Below, piece after piece: positions 63,997 through 64,000 of a stretch of DNA of 64,000 bases; within the stretch, counting starts at the first letter, position 1, and every line of letters starts with the position of its first letter. Position numbers and translations under genes: made by a program. This DNA is from Paenibacillus camerounensis. Its GTDB lineage: Bacteria; Bacillota; Bacilli; Paenibacillales; Paenibacillaceae. The stretch is from positions 96,457 through 160,456 of the forward strand of contig NZ_CCDG010000039.1 of NCBI RefSeq assembly GCF_000723885.1. Direction: 5' to 3'. A model generated the notes under the pieces. It made no database searches and was not told where the DNA came from. It worked only from the letters and a program-made list of their open reading frames with translations.

Positions 63997-64000
63997 TCAG

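Overview
The window reads as chromosomal DNA of a spore-forming, moderately GC-rich Firmicute, most likely Paenibacillus or a close relative. The evidence is strong AGGAGG-type ribosome binding sites, perfect CtsR operators before an hsp20 gene, a YesN-type one-component regulator with an extracellular sensor domain, spore-surface genes (collagen-like exosporium protein, Tgl transglutaminase, one sigma-K-like promoter), an AdaA/Ogt/AlkA adaptive-response operon, and many short palindromic dispersed repeats. I found no rRNA, tRNA, CRISPR array, transposase, integrase or phage gene.

Layout. 1-5.2 kb: housekeeping genes (DUF445 protein cut by the edge, HAD phosphatase, Imm30-like protein, UvrD/Rep helicase). 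5.2-9.4 kb: a leftward operon of an arylsulfotransferase-like beta-propeller followed by a complete SsuABC-type importer. 9.4-10.6 kb: a repeat-dense non-coding block with four repeat classes, one of which fills the 5' flank of that operon. 10.5-18.2 kb: a MarR regulator behind a leader with an intrinsic terminator, a small lipoprotein, a two-component system with a beta-propeller lipoprotein, an AI-2E family exporter and an SDR. 18.3-24.3 kb: a five-gene oligopeptide/dipeptide ABC operon plus a short unknown gene. 24.4-27.0 kb: cyclophilin and a double-domain glycosyltransferase. 27.0-27.8 kb: two more repeat arrays. 27.8-32.4 kb: ClpB, CbpA-type DnaJ and Hsp20 under CtsR-type control. 32.4-38.2 kb: GNAT, a MocR-type regulator lacking its PLP lysine, a WYL regulator divergent from a VOC protein, and adaA-ogt-alkA. 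38.4-42.9 kb: YesN-type regulator, orphan TctC and KdgT permease. 43.2-47.8 kb: translationally coupled SWIM and SNF2 genes. 48.2-54.5 kb: spore-surface genes interrupted by hflX. 54.6-58.7 kb: AdeR-like regulator, alanine dehydrogenase and an M20 amidohydrolase. 58.9-63.7 kb: LacX-type epimerase and a three-gene exopolysaccharide segment.

The strongest non-routine signals are: (1) the leader of hflX, which has a promoter, a 14-codon ORF carrying an Arg-Ile-Arg motif, several hairpins and an intrinsic terminator just before the gene, as expected for antibiotic-responsive transcription attenuation; (2) palindromic repeat cassettes at four intergenic sites, three with centre spacings close to 51, 62 and 51 bp although their sequences belong to two families; (3) a 66-bp tandem array starting 18 bp upstream of the arylsulfotransferase start codon; (4) a MocR-type regulator with Gln where the PLP-binding Lys should be; (5) a tripartite-transporter receptor (TctC) combined with a KDG permease and a sensory AraC regulator.
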